Positions 60,771 to 64,000 of a stretch of 64,000 nucleotides of DNA are shown in pieces. The stretch spans positions 22,726,501 through 22,790,500 of the forward strand of contig NC_092183.1 in assembly GCF_043641665.1 (NCBI RefSeq), in the 5' to 3' direction. The translations under genes and the position numbers were made by a program. The DNA comes from Enoplosus armatus (lineage: Eukaryota > Chordata > Actinopteri > Centrarchiformes > Enoplosidae). The stretch's first letter is position 1. Every line of letters starts with the position of its first letter. The notes beneath the pieces were generated by a model. The model did no database searches, was not told where the DNA came from, and was given only the letters and a program-made list of their open reading frames with translations.

Positions 60771-63700
60771 CTAACCCAAACCCTGAAAGTCAAGCTTCCA
60801 CTCAAAACAGCAGGAAAGGTCAAGTTTTCAGTGAAACAGGCCTGAAAGTCAAGTTTTGACTGAAAGAGGCTTGAACGTGAAGTTTTCATTCAAATCAATT
60901 CCAAAGCCACGGTTTGACTCAAAACAGGTGTAATAAGCAGTTTATGACTGAAAGAAGCTTCAGCGTGAAGTTTTCATTTAAATCAACCCCAAAGTCACGG
61001 TTTGACTCAAAACAGGTGTAGTATGCACTTTATGACTGAAGGAGGTGCAAAAGTGACGCTTTTATTCAAAACAGGAGGAAAGGACAAGTTTTCAGTGAAA
61101 GAGGCCTGAATGTCAAGTTTTCACTCAAAACAGCTCCAAACTCACGGTTTGACTCAAAACAGGTCAAATATGCAGTTTGAGACTAAACGAGGGCCGAAAG
61201 TGAAGCTTTCATTCAAAACAGGAGGAAAACAAGTTTTCAGTGAAAGAGGCCTGAATGTCAAGTTTTCACTCAAAACAGCTCCAAACTCACGGTTTGACTC
61301 AAAACAGGTCAAATATGCAGTTTGAGACTGAACGAGGGCCGAAAGTGTAGCTTTCATTCAAAACAGGAGGAAAGGACAAGTTTTCAGTGAAAGAGGCCTG
61401 AATGTCAAGTTTTCACTCAAAAAAGCTCCAAACTCACGGTTTGACTCAAAACAGGTCAAATATGCAGTTTGAGACTGAACGAGGGCCGAAAGTGTAGCTT
61501 TCATTCAAAACAGGAGGAAAGGACAAGTTTTCAGTGAAAGAGGCCTGAATGTCAAGTTTTCACTCAAAACAGTTGAAAAGGTCAAGTTTTGACTGAAATA
61601 GGCCTGAACGTGAACTTTTCATACAAATCCGCTCCAAACTCACGGTTTGACTCAAAACAGGTCAAATATGCAGTTTGAGACTGAACGAGGGCCGAAAGTG
61701 TAGCTTTCATTCAAAACAGGAGGAAAGGACAAGTTTTCAGTGAAAGAGGCCTGAATGTCAAGTTTTCACTCAAAACAGCTCCAAACTCACGGTTTGACTC
61801 AAAACAGGTCAAATATGCAGTTTGAGACTGAACGAGGGCCGAAAGTGTAGCTTTCATTCAAAACAGGAGGAAAGGACAAGTTTTCAGTGAAAGAGGCCTG
61901 AATGTCAAGTTTTCACTCAAAACAGTTGAAAAAGTCAAGTTTTGACTGAAATAGGCCTGAACGTGAACTTTTCATACAAATCCGCTCCAAACTCACGGTT
62001 TGACTCAAAACAGGTCAAATATGCAGTTTGAGACTGAACGAGGGCCGAAAGTGTAGCTTTCATTCAAAACAGGAGGAAAGGACAAGTTTTCAGTGAAAGA
62101 GGCCTGAATGTCAAGTTTTGACTCAAAACAGTTGAAAAGGTCAAGTTTTGACTGAAATAGGCTCTGAACGTGAACTTTTCATACAAATCCGCTCCAAACT
62201 CACGGTTTGACTCAAAACTGGTCAAATATGCAGTTTGAGACTGAACGAGGGCCGAAAGTGAAGCTTTCATTCAAAACAGGAGGAAAGGACAAGTTTTCAG
62301 TGAAAGAGGCCTGAATGTCAAGTTTTCACTCAAAACAGCTCCAAACTCACGGTTTGACTCAAAACAGGTCAAATATGCAGTTTGAGACTGAACGAGGGCC
62401 GAAAGTGAAGCTTTCATTCAAAACAGGAGGAAAGGACAAGTTTTCAGTGAAAGAGGCCTGAATGTCAAGTTTTCACTCAAAACAGCTCCAAACTCACGGT
62501 TTGACTCAAAACAGGTCAAATATGCAGTTTGAGACTGAACGAGGGCCGAAAGTGAAGCCTTCATTCAAAACAGGAGGAAAGGACAAGTTTTCAGTGAAAG
62601 AGGCCTGAATGTCAAGTTTTCACTCAAAACAGCTCCAAACTCACGGTTTGACTCAAAACAGGTCAAATATGCAGTTTGAGACTGAACGAGGGCCGAAAGT
62701 GTAGCTTTCATTCAAAACAGGAGGAAAGGACAAGTTTTCAGTGAAAGAGGCCTGAATGTCAAGTTTTCACTCAAAACAGTTGAAAAGGTCAAGTTTTGAC
62801 TGAAATAGGCCTGAACGTGAACTTTTCATACAAATCCGCTCCAAACTCACGGTTTGACTCAAAACAGGTCAAATATGCAGTTTGAGACTGAACGATGGCC
62901 GAAAGTGAAGCTTTCATTCAAAACAGGAGAAAAGGACAAGTTTTCAGTGAAAGAGGCCTGAATGTCAAGTTTTCACTCAAAACAGTTGAAAAGGTCAAGT
63001 TTTGACTGAAATAGGCCTGAACGTGAACTTTTCATACAAATCCGCTCCAAACTCACGGTTTGACTCAAAACAGGTCAAATATGCAGTTTGAGACTGAACG
63101 AGGGCCGAAAGTGTAGCTTTCATTCAAAACAGGAGGAAAGGACAAGTTTTCAGTGAAAGAGGCCTGAATGTCAAGTTTTCACTCAAAACAGCTCCAAACT
63201 CACGGTTTGACTCAAAACAGGTCAAATATGCAGTTTGAGACTGAACGAGGGCCGAAAGTGAAGCCTTCATTCAAAACAGGAGGAAAGGACAAGTTTTCAG
63301 TGAAAGAGGCCTGAATGTCAAGTTTTCACTCAAAACAGTTGAAAAGGTCAAGTTTTGACTGAAATAGGCCTGAACGTGAACTTTTCATACAAATCCGCTC
63401 CAAACTCACGGTTTGACTCAAAACAGGTCAAATATGCAGTTTGAGACTGAACGAGGGCCGAAAGTGTAGCTTTCATTCAAAACAGGAGGAAAGGACAAGT
63501 TTTCAGTGAAAGAGGCCTGAATGTCAAGTTTTCACTCAAAACAGCTCCAAACTCACGGTTTGACTCAAAACAGGTCAAATATGCAGTTTGAGACTGAACG
63601 AGGGCCGAAAGTGAAGCTTTCATTCAAAACAGGAGGAAAGGACAAGTTTTCAGTGAAAGAGGCCTGAATGTCAAGTTTTCACTCAAAACAGTTGAAAAGG

Positions 63701-64000
63701 TCAAGTTTTGACTGAAATAGGCCTGAACGTGAACTTTTCATACAAATCCGCTCCAAACTCACGGTTTGACTCAAAACAGGTCAAATATGCAGTTTGAGAC
63801 TGAACGAGGGCCGAAAGTGTAGCTTTCATTCAAAACAGGAGGAAAGGACAAGTTTTCAGTGAAAGAGGCCTGAATGTCAAGTTTTCACTCAAAACAGCTC
63901 CAAACTCACGGTTTGACTCAAAACAGGTCAAATATGCAGTTTGAGACTGAACGAGGGCCGAAAGTGAAGCCTTCATTCAAACACAGGAGGAAAGGACAAG
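60771..64000. repeat. Satellite array with 147 bp and 206 bp monomers
   Basis: Tandem copies run to the end of the window. Using ttcattcaaaacagg as a landmark, steps from 61066 are 147, 145, 147, 206, 147, 206, 207, 147, 147, 147, 206, 206, 147, 206, 147, 206, 147. The first ~300 bp are more divergent. Each monomer consists of sub-units near 29.4 bp with the pattern aag-tttt/cttt-ca-t-c/g-aaaacag; the 206 bp form has two more. Short open frames in the array are not genes. Confidence 0.95.

Noticed and set aside
61110..62270. Open frames of 67-71 codons in the satellite
   Set aside because: They repeat with the satellite unit and exist on both strands; no sign of a protein.
60771..64000. CRISPR-like ~29 bp periodicity
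   Set aside because: Sub-units are contiguous and degenerate without unique spacers, there are no cas genes and the genome is eukaryotic; it is a satellite.

Overview
This is a 64 kb piece of a teleost fish nuclear genome, probably percomorph-like. The evidence is intron-rich genes with vertebrate orthologues, fish-type interspersed repeats, abundant (CA)n microsatellites, an L2-clade LINE, a vertebrate-type Penelope-like element (PLE) and a satellite array. No RNA genes and no bacterial features were seen.

Layout. 1-6.6 kb: upstream DNA with a diverged fish repeat and a local duplication. 6.6-33.9 kb (+): a complete 25-exon gene for the electrogenic sodium bicarbonate cotransporter NBCe2 (slc4a5), about 1140 codons, with hAT- and MITE-like insertions in its introns. 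35.9-40.0 kb (-): a complete seven-exon ogfod2, a 2-oxoglutarate/iron oxygenase-domain protein. 41.0-44.9 kb (+): an eight-exon host gene made from a Gypsy-type integrase (Gin-2-like). It keeps the zinc finger and the exact DD35E spacing, but two of the three catalytic residues are changed. 46.8-51.4 kb (-): an almost full-length L2 LINE whose reverse transcriptase has lost its catalytic core by deletion. 51.9-54.3 kb: two diverged copies of an AT-rich sequence. 54.3-60.8 kb (+): a Penelope-like element with two 1.2-1.3 kb direct repeats (pLTRs). Each pLTR carries a hammerhead-ribozyme-like motif. One body ORF has an SGNH-hydrolase-like domain and the other encodes RT plus GIY-YIG; both are damaged. 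60.8-64.0 kb: a satellite built from a ~29.4 bp ancestral unit organised as 147 bp and 206 bp monomers, which alternate as a 353 bp dimer at the end.

The left 45 kb is ordinary genic sequence. The right 18 kb is a repeat-dense block with degenerate CCCTAA-like tracts, as might be found in subtelomeric or pericentromeric DNA (inference). The most unusual observations are an SGNH-like domain in the ORF1 of two unrelated retroelements only kilobases apart, self-cleaving ribozyme motifs in the PLE repeats, a hairpin with a compensatory change, the arithmetic structure of the satellite, and the altered catalytic triad of the domesticated integrase.
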